From contig CAVULN010000001.1 in the NCBI GenBank assembly GCA_963742305.1, forward strand, positions 1 to 64,000: DNA of 64,000 bases. Reading direction: 5' to 3'. The notes below the pieces were generated by a model. The model searched no databases, was not told where the DNA came from, and saw only the letters and a list, made by a program, of their open reading frames with translations. This DNA comes from Roseiarcus sp963742305. Its GTDB lineage: Bacteria > Pseudomonadota > Alphaproteobacteria > Rhizobiales > Beijerinckiaceae. Shown one piece after another: positions 46,020 through 55,285 of the stretch (positions are counted from its first letter, which is position 1; every line of letters begins with the position of its first letter). The translations under genes were made by a program, and so were the position numbers.

Positions 46020-46043
46020 ATATATCTGTTTATCTCGATATAT
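46020..46043 (+). promoter_or_regulatory. Putative ArsR operator overlapping the arsR start
   Basis: ATATATC and GATATAT form a perfect inverted pair separated by 10 bp. The right arm covers the ATG at 46042. A+T content is high against the surrounding sequence. Repressor binding here would block translation start and transcription together; this is inferred. Confidence 0.55.
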
Positions 46044-46398
46044 GGATAATATTCAAGCCATCGGCGCGTTGTCAGCGCTGGCGCAGACGACCCGCCTTGA
46101 GGCTTTCCGTCTGCTGGTAAGCCGTGAGCCCGAGGGGGTGTCGGCAGGCAAGCTGGCGCGTCTCATCGCGATTCCCCAGAACACGATGTCGACGCATCTC
46201 TCCGTCTTGGCGCGCGCCGGTCTTGTCCGCGCCGAGCGCCAAAGCCGCTCGATCATCTATCGCGCGGACCTCGCGCGGTTGCGCCAAGTCACGCTGTTTC
46301 TTCTCAAGGATTGCTGCGGCGGCCGCCCGGACCTTTGCGCGCCGCTTATCGACGATCTCGCGCCGTGCTGTCCTGCAACGGTTCTTGCCCATGACTGA
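46042..46398 (+). CDS. arsR: ArsR-family repressor of the second arsenic cluster
   Basis: 118 residues: MDNIQAIGALSALAQTTRLE, the recognition helix IAIPQNTMSTHLSVLARAGL, and C-terminal Cys ligands CCGGRPDLC and APCC. The ligand set differs from the first ArsR (FAECCTRNR), so this is another subgroup. ATG 46042 is chosen because the fold begins there; ATG 45982 would add 20 residues. Its 3' end overlaps the downstream arsC start by 8 bp. Confidence 0.92.
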   Translation: MDNIQAIGALSALAQTTRLEAFRLLVSREPEGVSAGKLARLIAIPQNTMSTHLSVLARAGLVRAERQSRSIIYRADLARLRQVTLFLLKDCCGGRPDLCAPLIDDLAPCCPATVLAHD

Positions 46399-47602
46399 TC
46401 CCGTTTTCAACGTGCTGTTCCTCTGCACGGGAAACAGTGCGCGCTCGCTGCTCGCGGAAAGCATCTTGCGGAAAGATGGCGCGGGCCGCTTTCGCGCCTT
46501 TTCCGCGGGAAGTCATCCAAGGGGGACCGTCAACCCCTTCGCGCTCAAGGCGCTTCGCGCGCTAGGCTATCCGACAGACGGACTCCGCTCGAAGAGTTGG
46601 GATGAATTCGCGAGGCCTGACGCGCCGAAAATGGATTTCGTGTTCACGGTCTGCGACGCCGCCGCCGGGGAGACCTGCCCCGTCTGGCCCGGGCATCCGA
46701 TGACGGCGCATTGGGGGATTGAGGACCCCGCCGCAGTCGAAGGATCCGATGTCGAAAAGGAGCGCGCTTTCAACACCGCGTTTCGCTACATGCGCAACCG
46801 CATCGCTAGCTTCATCGCCTTGCCTCTTGCAAGGCTTGACACGCTGGCGCTGACGAACCGGCTGCGCGAGATCGGCCATATGGACGGCCCATCGGGAACG
46901 TCCCGGAAACGCATGAGCGCCGTCGAGCCCCTGGAGCGTCGACTGCTTGCGGAGGGCCTCGGAACCGGCTTTTTGCTCGCAACTGTCGTCGGCTCGGGCG
47001 TCATGGCAGCGAGCCTTGCGGGTGGCAATCTCGCCCTCGCCCTGCTCGGAAACACCCTTCCGACAGGCGCGATGCTGGTCGTCCTGATTCTAATCTTCGG
47101 CCCCGTGTCCGGCGCGCACATGAACCCCGCGGTAAGCCTTGCCTTCGCGCTCCGGCGGCAGCTGCGGTGGCGGGACTTCGGAAGCTACGTCGCCGTGCAA
47201 CTCCTGGGCGCGATTGTCGGCGTCTGGGTGGCCCATCTGATGTTCAATCTACCCGTGTGGCAGATTGCGACGCATGTGCGCTACGGCCCCGCGCAATGGC
47301 TTTCGGAAGGCGTGGCGACGTTCGGGCTGCTGCTGACGATCTTCGGCTGCGTGGCGCGCGCGCCGTCAGCGACGTCCTACGCAGTTGGCCTCTACATCGC
47401 GGCGGCATATTGGTTCACGGCCTCAACGTCGTTCGCCAATCCGGCGGTAACAATCGCCCGCGCCCTCTCCGACACATTTTCGGGGATCGCGCCTTCAGGC
47501 GTCATCGCTTTCATCCTTGCCCAGCTCGGCGGAACATTGGCGGCGGTTACCCTCTGTCCATGCCTTTGGCCACGCCAAATCGCCCAGCGCCCCGTTCTCT
47601 GA
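46391..47602 (+). CDS. Arsenate reductase - aquaglyceroporin fusion (ArsC-AqpS), single reading frame
   Basis: 403 residues. Residues 1 to about 175 are a low-molecular-weight-phosphatase arsenate reductase with the phosphate loop CTGNSARS and HWGIEDPAAVEGSDVEKERA. From about 178 (MSAVEPLERRLLAEGLGTG) to 403 it is an MIP channel with HMNPAVSL and FANPAVTIAR. Both halves closely match the separate ArsC and AqpS of the 2.8-4.0 kb operon. If real, arsenate would be reduced at the inner mouth of the arsenite exit channel. Caution: the junction contains ATGAGC, so a one-base change would give two genes overlapping as ATGA, as in the first operon. Confidence 0.85.
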   Translation: MTDPVFNVLFLCTGNSARSLLAESILRKDGAGRFRAFSAGSHPRGTVNPFALKALRALGYPTDGLRSKSWDEFARPDAPKMDFVFTVCDAAAGETCPVWPGHPMTAHWGIEDPAAVEGSDVEKERAFNTAFRYMRNRIASFIALPLARLDTLALTNRLREIGHMDGPSGTSRKRMSAVEPLERRLLAEGLGTGFLLATVVGSGVMAASLAGGNLALALLGNTLPTGAMLVVLILIFGPVSGAHMNPAVSLAFALRRQLRWRDFGSYVAVQLLGAIVGVWVAHLMFNLPVWQIATHVRYGPAQWLSEGVATFGLLLTIFGCVARAPSATSYAVGLYIAAAYWFTASTSFANPAVTIARALSDTFSGIAPSGVIAFILAQLGGTLAAVTLCPCLWPRQIAQRPVL

Positions 47603-47793
47603 AGAGCGCCCTTTTTCAAAGCGCGAGACTATCCGGCCGCGCGCCGAGCTTCGCCTCGCGCGCCGGCGGAGGGCGGCTTGGGTGGCGCCCGGCGGCGACG
47701 GCCGCCACGCTCGGGAACGTTTGAGTCTCCGCGGGCGGCGCCGGCCAGCATCAGGTCCTCGAGCGTCGGATTCCGGGCCCGCCTTAAGCTCCA

Positions 47794-48798
47794 TCACCCC
47801 CCTGGCTCGCCCGGCTTCGCCTCGGCGGCCGTGGGCGCCGTCATGGCGCCGGCGGCGAGCGGGGAGATCTTCACCCTCTTCACGCGGCGCGGGTCGGCGT
47901 CCAGCACCTCGAATTCGAAGGGTCCGGGACCCTTCAGAATTTCCCCGCGGGTGGGAACGCGGCCGACGGCCGCGGTGAGGAGCCCGCCGATCGTGTCCAC
48001 TTCCTCCGCTTCGGGAAGCGAGGCGAAATCGAAGCCGACCGCCAGGGATATTGCGTCGAGCGAGGCGCGCGCCTCGGCGATGAAGCTCCCGTCCCCCTGG
48101 GGGTGGAGGCCGGGCGTCTCGTCCTCGTCATGCTCGTCCTCGATGTCGCCGACGATCGCCTCCATCACGTCCTCGATCGACACCAGTCCGTCGGTCCCGC
48201 CGTATTCGTCGATCACCAGCGCCATGTGGGTGTGGGACGTCTGCATCTTGAGCAGGAGGTCGAGCGCCGGCATCGACGGGGGCGCATAGAGGACGGGCCT
48301 GAGGATTCGCGCCGCCGAAAGCGGCATGTCGAGCCCGCTCCCGCTCTCGCCGCTTGCCGGCGCGGCCTCCCGCCCCTTCATCAGCCCGAAGCGCGGATCG
48401 GAGGCGAGAAAGATGAGAAAATCGCGGATGTGGATCATGCCGCGCGGGTCGTCGAGCGTCTCGTCATAGACGGGCAGGCGCGAGTGGCCGGCGGCGCGGA
48501 AACAGTCGAGCGCCGCGCTGAGCGGCGTATCGAGCGAAAGCGCGACGATGTCGGCGCGCGGCACCATCACGTCCTCGACCCTGACATCGTGAAGCGCGAG
48601 CACGTTCTTGAGGATCGCGCGCTCCTGGGGCGTGAACTCCTCGCTCGCGCTCTCCTCGATCGCGTCCTCGATGTCGTCGCGCGCCGAAGCCGGCGCGAGG
48701 CCGAACAAGGCTCGCACGCGCTCGAACAGGCCCGAAGGCTGTTCGCGCGAAACGCCAGGCGCTTCCTGAGCCGATTCGTCCTCGTGCGCCGCGCTCAT
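47794..48798 (-). CDS. ybeX: Hemolysin/CorC-family protein with CBS pair (YbeX)
   Basis: 334 residues. Tandem CBS domains (VRVEDVMVPRADIVALSLDT; VLYAPPSMPALDLLLKMQTS) and a C-terminal CorC/HlyC domain (FEFEVLDADPRRVKRVKISP). Named for magnesium/cobalt efflux in Salmonella; YbeX is also linked to ribosome function. It lacks an N-terminal membrane DUF21 domain. ATG 48798 overlaps the ybeY stop. Usually directly followed by lnt; here 2.9 kb of foreign-looking genes lie between. Confidence 0.94.
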   Translation of the reverse strand: MSAAHEDESAQEAPGVSREQPSGLFERVRALFGLAPASARDDIEDAIEESASEEFTPQERAILKNVLALHDVRVEDVMVPRADIVALSLDTPLSAALDCFRAAGHSRLPVYDETLDDPRGMIHIRDFLIFLASDPRFGLMKGREAAPASGESGSGLDMPLSAARILRPVLYAPPSMPALDLLLKMQTSHTHMALVIDEYGGTDGLVSIEDVMEAIVGDIEDEHDEDETPGLHPQGDGSFIAEARASLDAISLAVGFDFASLPEAEEVDTIGGLLTAAVGRVPTRGEILKGPGPFEFEVLDADPRRVKRVKISPLAAGAMTAPTAAEAKPGEPGG

Positions 48799-49295
48799 CC
48801 GCTTAACCTTACGCGCGCGTACGGGTCGGCCGCGCCGAGCCGCGCCAGAATCCTGGTCTCGAGCGCTTCCATGCGCTCCGCCTCTGTGTCCGTCTCGTGA
48901 TCGTAGCCGATCAGGTGCAAAAATCCATGGGCGATGAGGTGGCGATAGTGGTCGGCGAGCGGGATTGCGAGCTCCGCGGCCTCGCGCTCGAGGGTCTCGA
49001 AGGCGAGCGCGATGTCGCCGAGCGCCCGGGCCTCTCCGGGATGGCCGGGCTCGGCCGCCGGGAAGGAGAGCACGTTGGTCGGCCTGTCGATTCCGCGAAA
49101 GCGGGCATTGAGCGCGCGCAAAGTCGCGTCGTCCGCAAGGCAGAGGCTCACCTCAATGGCCTCGCCCGGGACCCGTCCGCTTTCGGCGGCCGCCGCGGCG
49201 ATCGTCTCGCGGGCGATCGGACGCGCGCGGGGCAATCCGCGCCACAGGCGCGAGGACAAGCCCGAGGATGCGCCGATGTCGAGTGAAACCGTCAT
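48795..49295 (-). CDS. ybeY: Endoribonuclease YbeY
   Basis: 166 residues; zinc-dependent RNase for 16S rRNA 3'-end maturation and ribosome quality control. The zinc motif HGFLHLIGYDH is complete and the RPTNVLSFP block is present. Overlaps phoH at its start and ybeX at its end (ATGA type), so the operon is tightly coupled. Confidence 0.96.
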   Translation of the reverse strand: MTVSLDIGASSGLSSRLWRGLPRARPIARETIAAAAAESGRVPGEAIEVSLCLADDATLRALNARFRGIDRPTNVLSFPAAEPGHPGEARALGDIALAFETLEREAAELAIPLADHYRHLIAHGFLHLIGYDHETDTEAERMEALETRILARLGAADPYARVRLSG

Positions 49296-50401
49296 CTGGC
49301 CGCGGCCGGCGCGTCCTCCCGGCCCGCGCGGCCGTAAGCCTCGACGATCTGGCGGACGAGATCGTGCCGCACCACGTCGACATGGGTGAAGCGGACATGG
49401 CCGATGCGCGGGATCGACCTCAGAAGGGAGATCGCGTCGACAAGGCCGGACTTTTGTCCGGGCGCGAGATCGATCTGGCTCGGATCGCCGTTGACCATCA
49501 TCCGCGAGCCTTCGCCGAGGCGGGTGAGAGCCATCTTCATCTGCATGGCGGTCGCGTTCTGCGCTTCATCCAGAAGGATGGCGGCCTTGGACAGGGTCCG
49601 CCCGCGCATGAAGGCGAGCGGCGCGATCTCGATCATGCCGGTCTGGATGCCCCGTTCGACCATCCGCCCGTCCATGAAATCGTGGAGCGCGTCATAGATC
49701 GGGCGCAGATAGGGGTCGACCTTGTCGCGCATGTCGCCGGGCAGGAAGCCTAAGCGCTCGCCGGCCTCGACCGCCGGGCGCGACAGGATGAGCCGTTCGA
49801 CCAGGCCCTGTTCGAGCAGCCCGACCGCGTGTCCGACTGCAAGCCACGTCTTGCCGGTGCCGGCGGGGCCCTCGGCGAACACGAGCTCATATTGGCGCAG
49901 GGCCCCCAGATAATGGTCCTGCGCGGCGTTTCGCGCGCGCACCACGCCGCGCTTGCGCGTCTTGATGACGCCGAAGCTCTCCCTGGACGCCTCCTCGCCC
50001 GGAAACAGAACCCCCTGGTAGGCGCTCTCGGCGATGACGCCCTCGACATCCCCTTCGCTTGCCGGCTGACCCTGCTTGACCCGTTCGTACAGCATTTCGA
50101 ACACCCGGCGCGCCTGCTCGCTCGCCTCGCGGGGGCCCTTGATGACCACCTGGTTTCCGTTGGCGTAGGCCGAGACGCCGAGCGAGCGCTCGATGCGGGC
50201 GATGTTCTGGTCGTAATGGCCGAACACGACCGAGGCGGTCGCGTTGTCGGGGAAGGCGATGGCGATTTCGGCAGGTTTCGATTCGCGGAGCGTCGGATTG
50301 ATGACCGGGGAAGCGGCGGCGATGCGCGTCGGCGAAGGGTCCTGCGGCTTCAAATCGGCTTTCTCCGTTGGTTCCCGTTGAGGTCTCGAATCCTCTTTCA
50401 C
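49292..50401 (-). CDS. phoH: PhoH-like ATPase
   Basis: 369 residues from GTG 50401. Walker A GPAGTGKTWLAVGHAVG and Walker B AAILLDEAQNATAMQMKMAL are present, plus an N-terminal KH-like segment (YANGNQVVIKGP). PhoH proteins are RNA-associated ATPases co-occurring with YbeY. GTG 50401 overlaps the true miaB stop as GTGA (50398-50401). The sequence as given seems to fuse it to MiaB, but that is caused by a frame break in miaB. Confidence 0.93.
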   Translation of the reverse strand: MKEDSRPQREPTEKADLKPQDPSPTRIAAASPVINPTLRESKPAEIAIAFPDNATASVVFGHYDQNIARIERSLGVSAYANGNQVVIKGPREASEQARRVFEMLYERVKQGQPASEGDVEGVIAESAYQGVLFPGEEASRESFGVIKTRKRGVVRARNAAQDHYLGALRQYELVFAEGPAGTGKTWLAVGHAVGLLEQGLVERLILSRPAVEAGERLGFLPGDMRDKVDPYLRPIYDALHDFMDGRMVERGIQTGMIEIAPLAFMRGRTLSKAAILLDEAQNATAMQMKMALTRLGEGSRMMVNGDPSQIDLAPGQKSGLVDAISLLRSIPRIGHVRFTHVDVVRHDLVRQIVEAYGRAGREDAPAAAR

Positions 50402-51829
50402 GCCACTAAAGCCCCGGTTTGCGACGCGCGCGCGACAACGCGTCCGCGCAGCGAATGGGGCTCGGCGGCGACGATTTCGACTTGCCATGAGCTTGCCGAT
50501 CAGCGACGCGGGCCCCTCGGCGAACACGGCCTGCATGTACGGGGAGCGGCCGGCGATCTGGCCCTCGCGCTTTCCCGGCTTCTCGAACAGAACCTCAAGG
50601 CGGCGTCCGACCGACGCCCGGTTGAAGGTCTGCCGCTGATCCTCGATCAGCGCCTGAAGGGCGGCGAGCCGGCGCTCCTTCTCCGCCGCGCCGATCTGGG
50701 CGGGCATGTCGGCGGCCGGAGTGCCCGGCCTTGGCGAATACTTGAAGGCGTAGGCGGAGGCGAAGCCGATCGTCCGGACAAGCGCGAGCGTGGACTCGAA
50801 GTCGGCGTCGGTTTCGCCGGGATAGCCGACGATGAAGTCGGACGAGAGAGCGATGTCGGGCCGCGCGGCGCGCACGCGCGCGACAATGTCGAGATAGTCG
50901 GCCGCGGTATGGCGTCGGTTCATCGACTTCAGCACCGCGTCCGAGCCGGACTGAACGGGCAGATGCAGATAGGGCGCAAGCTCGGGGATGTCGCGATGGG
51001 CGCGAATCAGATCCTCGCTCATGTCGCTCGGGTGCGAGGTCGTGTAGCGCACGCGGGCGACGCCGGGCACGGACGCCGCGGCGCGGATGAGGCTGGCGAG
51101 GCCGGTTCTGCGGCCGTCGCCGTCCATCCCGTGATAGGCGTTGACGTTCTGGCCGATGAGCGTGACCTCGCTCACGCCCGCCCGGGCGAGATGGGCGATC
51201 TCGTCGAGGACGGACTCGACCGGGCGCGAGGCCTCGGCGCCGCGGGTGTAAGGCACGACGCAAAACGAGCAGAACTTGTCGCAGCCCTCCTGCACGGTGA
51301 CGAAGGCGGAGGCGCCGCGGCGGCGAATTGCGTCGACCGGCGACGCCGGAAGCCGCGAAAACTTGTCCTCGGCCGGAAAGTCGGTCTCCACGATTCCAGG
51401 ACGCAGGCGCGCTTCGTCCAGGAGTTCGGGCAGGCGATGATAGCTCTGCGGGCCGACGACGATATCGACCGCGGGCTGGCGGCGCAGGATTTCCGCCCCC
51501 TCCGCCTGGGCGACGCAGCCGGCGACCACCAGCGTCGTCCGCCGGCCCGACCGCGCGCGGTCCTCCTTGAGTTCGCGCAGCTTGCCGAGCTCGGAAAAGA
51601 TCTTCTCCGAGGCGCGTTCGCGGATATGGCAGGTGTTGAGGACGATGAGGTCGGCGTCCTCGGCGCGGGCGGCCTCGCCGTACCCCGCCCCGGCGGCGAG
51701 ATCGCCCATCCGTTCGGAATCATAGACGTTCATCTGGCATCCGAACGACTTGATGAACGCCCGTGGGCGCGAGTCCTGCGCGGGATGAGCGGTCCCGCCG
51801 GCATCTTCAAGCACAGTCGGTTCGGACAA
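50398..51829 (-). CDS. miaB: tRNA-2-methylthio-N6-dimethylallyladenosine synthase (one frameshift)
   Basis: About 476 residues. Radical-SAM enzyme adding the 2-methylthio group to i6A37 of tRNA. N-terminal cluster cysteines lie in FGCQMN, NTCHIRE and AGCVAQ; the radical-SAM cluster is CDKFCSFC. The TRAM domain reads FNRASVGRRLEVLFEKPGKR. An extra base near 50487 diverts the frame. The correct one ends QVEIVAAEPHSLRGRVVARA and stops at 50398-50400. ATG 51829. It is the first gene of the miaB-phoH-ybeY-ybeX unit. Confidence 0.95.
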
Positions 51830-51967
51830 TCAGGGGCTCCAGAGGGGTCGACGCGCTAATGTAGGCGCTTTCCCGCCGTGGGAGAATAGCCGGGTTCACG
51901 ATTCGCCGGCCGGGGTTATACATGCGTATGATGTGTTTCGCGTCGATTCTGCCCTGCAAAGCCCTCG

Positions 51968-52450
51968 TCACCCCAGCGCCTTGCGCATGACGACCGCTGC
52001 GGCGCGCGTTCCGTCCTTGCGCCGGTAATAGCCGGCGCGCTCGCCCACTTTGACGAACCCGAAGCGCTCGTAAAGGGCGAGAGCCGGCGCGTTGTCCTTG
52101 GCGACTTCGAGGAACATCGCCTTCGCCCCGGCGTTCGCCGCCTGCCTCAGGTTCTCGGCGAGCAGCGCCCGCCCGATCCCCTTGCCCTGGAAGGCGGCGT
52201 CGACGGCGACGGTGAGAATTTCCGCTTCGTCCGCCGCCAGACGCGAGAGCACGAACCCGCGCAGGCGCCCGTTCACCGGATCGAGCGCCGCCGCGCCGAC
52301 GGTCGACGACTTGGCGATGAGCGCCGCGAACTCCTCGGTCGGCCACGGATGGGCGAAACCCTGCCCATGCAGGCGCGCGCATTCCCCCGCCCGGTCGGGC
52401 CTCAGCAGGCGAATGACCGGCGGGGAAGATCGGCTGAGGCCGAAGATCAT
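51968..52450 (-). CDS. rimI: Ribosomal-protein-alanine N-acetyltransferase RimI-like (GNAT)
   Basis: 160 residues, GNAT fold. The acetyl-CoA loop is VDAAFQGKGIGRALLAENL and the C-terminal strand ALYERFGFVKVGERAGYYRR has the catalytic-type Tyr. The gene follows tsaB by 16 bp, a typical rimI-tsaB pairing. In many Rhizobiales a fur/mur gene lies between rimI and miaB; here only 138 bp separate them. Confidence 0.92.
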   Translation of the reverse strand: MIFGLSRSSPPVIRLLRPDRAGECARLHGQGFAHPWPTEEFAALIAKSSTVGAAALDPVNGRLRGFVLSRLAADEAEILTVAVDAAFQGKGIGRALLAENLRQAANAGAKAMFLEVAKDNAPALALYERFGFVKVGERAGYYRRKDGTRAAAVVMRKALG

Positions 52451-52466
52451 GGGGGCGCCAGGGCGC

Positions 52467-53156
52467 TCAGGCTGGCGCGCGGGCGATGGGCTCGGCCGCG
52501 CTCGGCCGCGCGTCCGGCGGCTTTACGTAGAGCGGTCGCGGCGGACTCTTCACCGGGTCGACGGCGAGGCCCATCCACCCGACCGCGACAATGTCCGGCG
52601 CCGCGCGCGCGGCGTCGAGATCGTAAGGCAGCCCGGCTCGCTGCGCTTCGCCGGCGAGAAGCGCGGCCGCGTCGCCCGCGAACCACGCGGGCCCCGCGCC
52701 GATCGCCCGCACGCACTCCTTTAACGTGTCGCAACGCGGCGGCGTGAGCGGGCGTCCCGACGGCTCGAACAGCTGGAAATAGACCGAGCCATGGCGAGCG
52801 TCGATGGCGGCCGCGATGATTCCGGTCCGTGGCTCGCTCAAAAGGGGCGCGGCGAACGCAGCCAGGGTCGAAACGCCCACGACTGGAATGGCGAGCGCCA
52901 TTCCCATCGCGCGCGCCATGGCGAGACCGATGCGGATGCCGGTGAAGGAGCCGGGACCCGTCGTGACCGCAATCCGCGCGAGCGAGGGAAAGCCGCCCTC
53001 GATGCCGCGCATGGCCTCTTCGACCATCGGCGCGAGCGCGTCGGCATGGCCGCGCGTCATCGGCCGGCTGATCAGCGCGAGCGCCCGGGCCCCGCCGCCT
53101 TCCATGACGGCGACCGAGGCGGCGCCGCAGGACGTGTCGATCGCCAGAATGCGCAT
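52467..53156 (-). CDS. tsaB: tRNA threonylcarbamoyladenosine biosynthesis protein TsaB
   Basis: 229 residues, ASKHA-fold partner of TsaD in t6A37 synthesis. N-terminus MRILAIDTSCGAASVAVMEG, then TTGPGSFTGIRIGLAMARAM, the family signature. ATG 53156 is the correct start. A longer frame that seems to join it to argB arises from the argB frame break. Confidence 0.95.
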   Translation of the reverse strand: MRILAIDTSCGAASVAVMEGGGARALALISRPMTRGHADALAPMVEEAMRGIEGGFPSLARIAVTTGPGSFTGIRIGLAMARAMGMALAIPVVGVSTLAAFAAPLLSEPRTGIIAAAIDARHGSVYFQLFEPSGRPLTPPRCDTLKECVRAIGAGPAWFAGDAAALLAGEAQRAGLPYDLDAARAAPDIVAVGWMGLAVDPVKSPPRPLYVKPPDARPSAAEPIARAPA

Positions 53157-53176
53157 GGCCTTGGCCCGAAACCTCG

Positions 53177-54062
53177 CTATCGCGTGATGAGCGTTCCCGC
53201 GCCGTAGTCGGTGAGCAGTTCGATCAGCACCGCGTGGGGGACCTGGCCGTCGAGGATGACGACCCCTTCGACGCCGCGCTCCAGCGCATAGATGCAGGTC
53301 TCGACCTTGGGAATCATGCCCCCCGTGATCACACCGTCGGCGATCAGGGCGCGGATGTCGTCGACCTTGAGTTCCTTGATGAGCTGCCGGTTCTGGTCGA
53401 GCACGCCGGCGACGTCGGTCAGAAACAGGAGGCGCTTGGCGTGCAGCGCGCCCGGCGACCGCGCCGGCGAAGGTGTCGGCGTTGACGTTGTAGGTCTGCC
53501 CGTCGGCGCCCTGGGCGACGGGCGCGAGCACCGGGATCAGCTCCCGGCCGAGGATCTGCTCGAGCACGGTCACGTCCACCTTGTCGGGCTCGCCGACGAG
53601 GCCCAGATCGACGACGTCCTCGCCGGACTTGTGCGGGCGGTGGACCTTGCGCGCGGTCACCATGTTGCCGTCCTTGCCGCACAGCCCGACCGCCCGCCCG
53701 CCCTCGGCGTTGATCGAGCCGACGATCTCCTTGTTGATCGATCCGGCCAGCACCATTTCGACGATTTCCATGGTCGGCTTGTCGGTGACCCTGAGCCCGC
53801 CGGAGAATTGCGATTCGATGCCGAGCTTCTTCAGCATCGCGCCGATCCGCGGGCCCCCGCCGTGCACCACCACCGGATTGATGCCCGACTGCTCGAGAAG
53901 CACCATGTCCTTGGCGAAGTCGCGCGCCTTCGCCTCGTCCCCCATCGCGTGGCCGCCGTACTTCACCACGACGATCGCCTCGTCGTAGCGCAGCATGTGC
54001 GGCAGCGCCTGCATCAGGATTTCGGACTGCTGCTGGGGCGTGGGGTTGAGGGGCTCGGCCAT
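53177..54062 (-). CDS. argB: Acetylglutamate kinase (one frameshift)
   Basis: About 294 residues; phosphorylates N-acetylglutamate in arginine synthesis. ATG 54062 gives MAEPLNPTPQQQSEILMQAL; then VVKYGGHAMGD, PVVVHGGGPRIGAMLKKLGI, and the Asn/Gly loop QTYNVNADTFAGAVAG. A doubled G in a GGG run near 53449 breaks the frame. Correct reading continues ALHAKRLLFLTDVAGVLDQN and KVETCIYALERGVEGVVILD to the stop at 53177. Error is likely, because this is a core gene. Confidence 0.95.
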
Positions 54063-54243
54063 CGGGGCTCGCAAGGGCGGGGTCGCGCCCGCTTCTAGCC
54101 GCTTAAGGGTCGAAGCTCAAACGGTTTGGGCCTTTGAGGCGGGCCCCGAGTTATTGGATTTGACCCGGCTTCGCCTCCCGCCGATACTCTGCGGCGATGT
54201 CAGGCTGGGGCGGCGAAGGGCCGCGCATTTCAGGAGGAAGACA

Positions 54244-55191
54244 ATGAGGGTCTGGACCGTTCTGGCGCTATCGGGCGCAATCGCGCTGGCCGGCGCAAGC
54301 GCCGCCTTCGCGGGGGATCCGGAAAGCTGCAAGACCGTCAAGTTCTCCGATGTCGGATGGACCGACATCACCGCGACGACCGCGATCGCCAACGATATCC
54401 TCGCCGCCCTCGGCTATACGCCGAAGATCACCGTCCTCTCGGTTCCGGTGACCTACGCCTCGATGAAGAACAAGGACATCGACGTGTTCCTCGGCAACTG
54501 GGAGCCGTCGATGGAGAACGACCGCAAGCCCTATGTCGCCGACAAGTCGGTGGTGGTGGTCGGCGCGAACCTGCCGGTCGGCGCGAAATATACGCTCGCC
54601 GTGCCGCAGTACACCTATGACAAGGGCCTGAAGGACTTCAAGGATATCGAGAAGTTCAAGGATTCGCTGCATGGCAAGATCTTCGGCATCGAGCCCGGCA
54701 ACGACGGCAACCGTCTCGTGCTCGACCTGATCAAGGGCGACAAGTTCGGACTGAAGGACTTCCAGCTGGTCGAATCGAGCGAGCAGGGCATGCTGTCGGA
54801 AGTGCAGCGCGCGACCAGCCACAAGGAAGACATCGTGTTCCTCGGCTGGGCGCCCCATCCGATGAACGTCAACTTCAAGATCGAGTACCTGACCGGCGGC
54901 GACGACAGCTTCGGCCCGAATTTCGGCGGCGCCGTCGTCTACACCAATGAGCGCGCCGGCTTCGCCGCCGAGTGCCCGAATGCGGCCAGGCTCATCAAGA
55001 ATCTCGTCTACACCGTCGACATCGAGAACCTGGTGATGAACAAGATCCTCACCGACGGCGTGGAAGGGCCGAAGGCGGCCCAGGAGTGGCTCAAGACCAA
55101 TCCGCCTCAACTCGCCGCCTGGCTCGACGGGGTGACGACGTTCGACGGCAAGCCGGGCCTCGATGCGGTGAAGAAGAGCCTCGGCCTCTAG
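54244..55191 (+). CDS. choX: Choline/glycine-betaine ABC transporter substrate-binding protein
   Basis: 315 residues. Signal peptide about 1-23 (VLALSGAIALAGASAAFA). OpuAC/ChoX fold: CKTVKFSDVGWTDITATTAI, VFLGNWEPSMENDRKPYV (Asn-Trp-Glu of the ligand cage) and the LGWAPHPMNVNFKIEYL segment. The ligand is probably choline or betaine. ATG 54244 follows AGGAGGAAGACA. First of three genes choXWV. Confidence 0.93.
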   Translation: MRVWTVLALSGAIALAGASAAFAGDPESCKTVKFSDVGWTDITATTAIANDILAALGYTPKITVLSVPVTYASMKNKDIDVFLGNWEPSMENDRKPYVADKSVVVVGANLPVGAKYTLAVPQYTYDKGLKDFKDIEKFKDSLHGKIFGIEPGNDGNRLVLDLIKGDKFGLKDFQLVESSEQGMLSEVQRATSHKEDIVFLGWAPHPMNVNFKIEYLTGGDDSFGPNFGGAVVYTNERAGFAAECPNAARLIKNLVYTVDIENLVMNKILTDGVEGPKAAQEWLKTNPPQLAAWLDGVTTFDGKPGLDAVKKSLGL

Positions 55192-55285
55192 CCGGGCGGC
55201 TCGAGGGCGGGCCCCTCCCGTTCGCGCGGGCGCCGCGGACGGGCTGCTCGAGGGGCTCGCCAAGGCTTTGGCTGGAGGAACGGGG

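Noticed and set aside
49292..51829. An apparent 845-residue MiaB-PhoH fusion protein.
   Set aside because: Near 50487 one base diverts MiaB. The alternative frame gives the normal MiaB tail (QVEIVAAEPHSLRGRVVARA) and a stop that overlaps a GTG start of phoH as GTGA.
52467..54074. An apparent ArgB-TsaB fusion of about 535 residues.
   Set aside because: ArgB loses its frame at a G run near 53449, while its true C-terminus continues in another frame to 53177. TsaB starts separately at ATG 53156.
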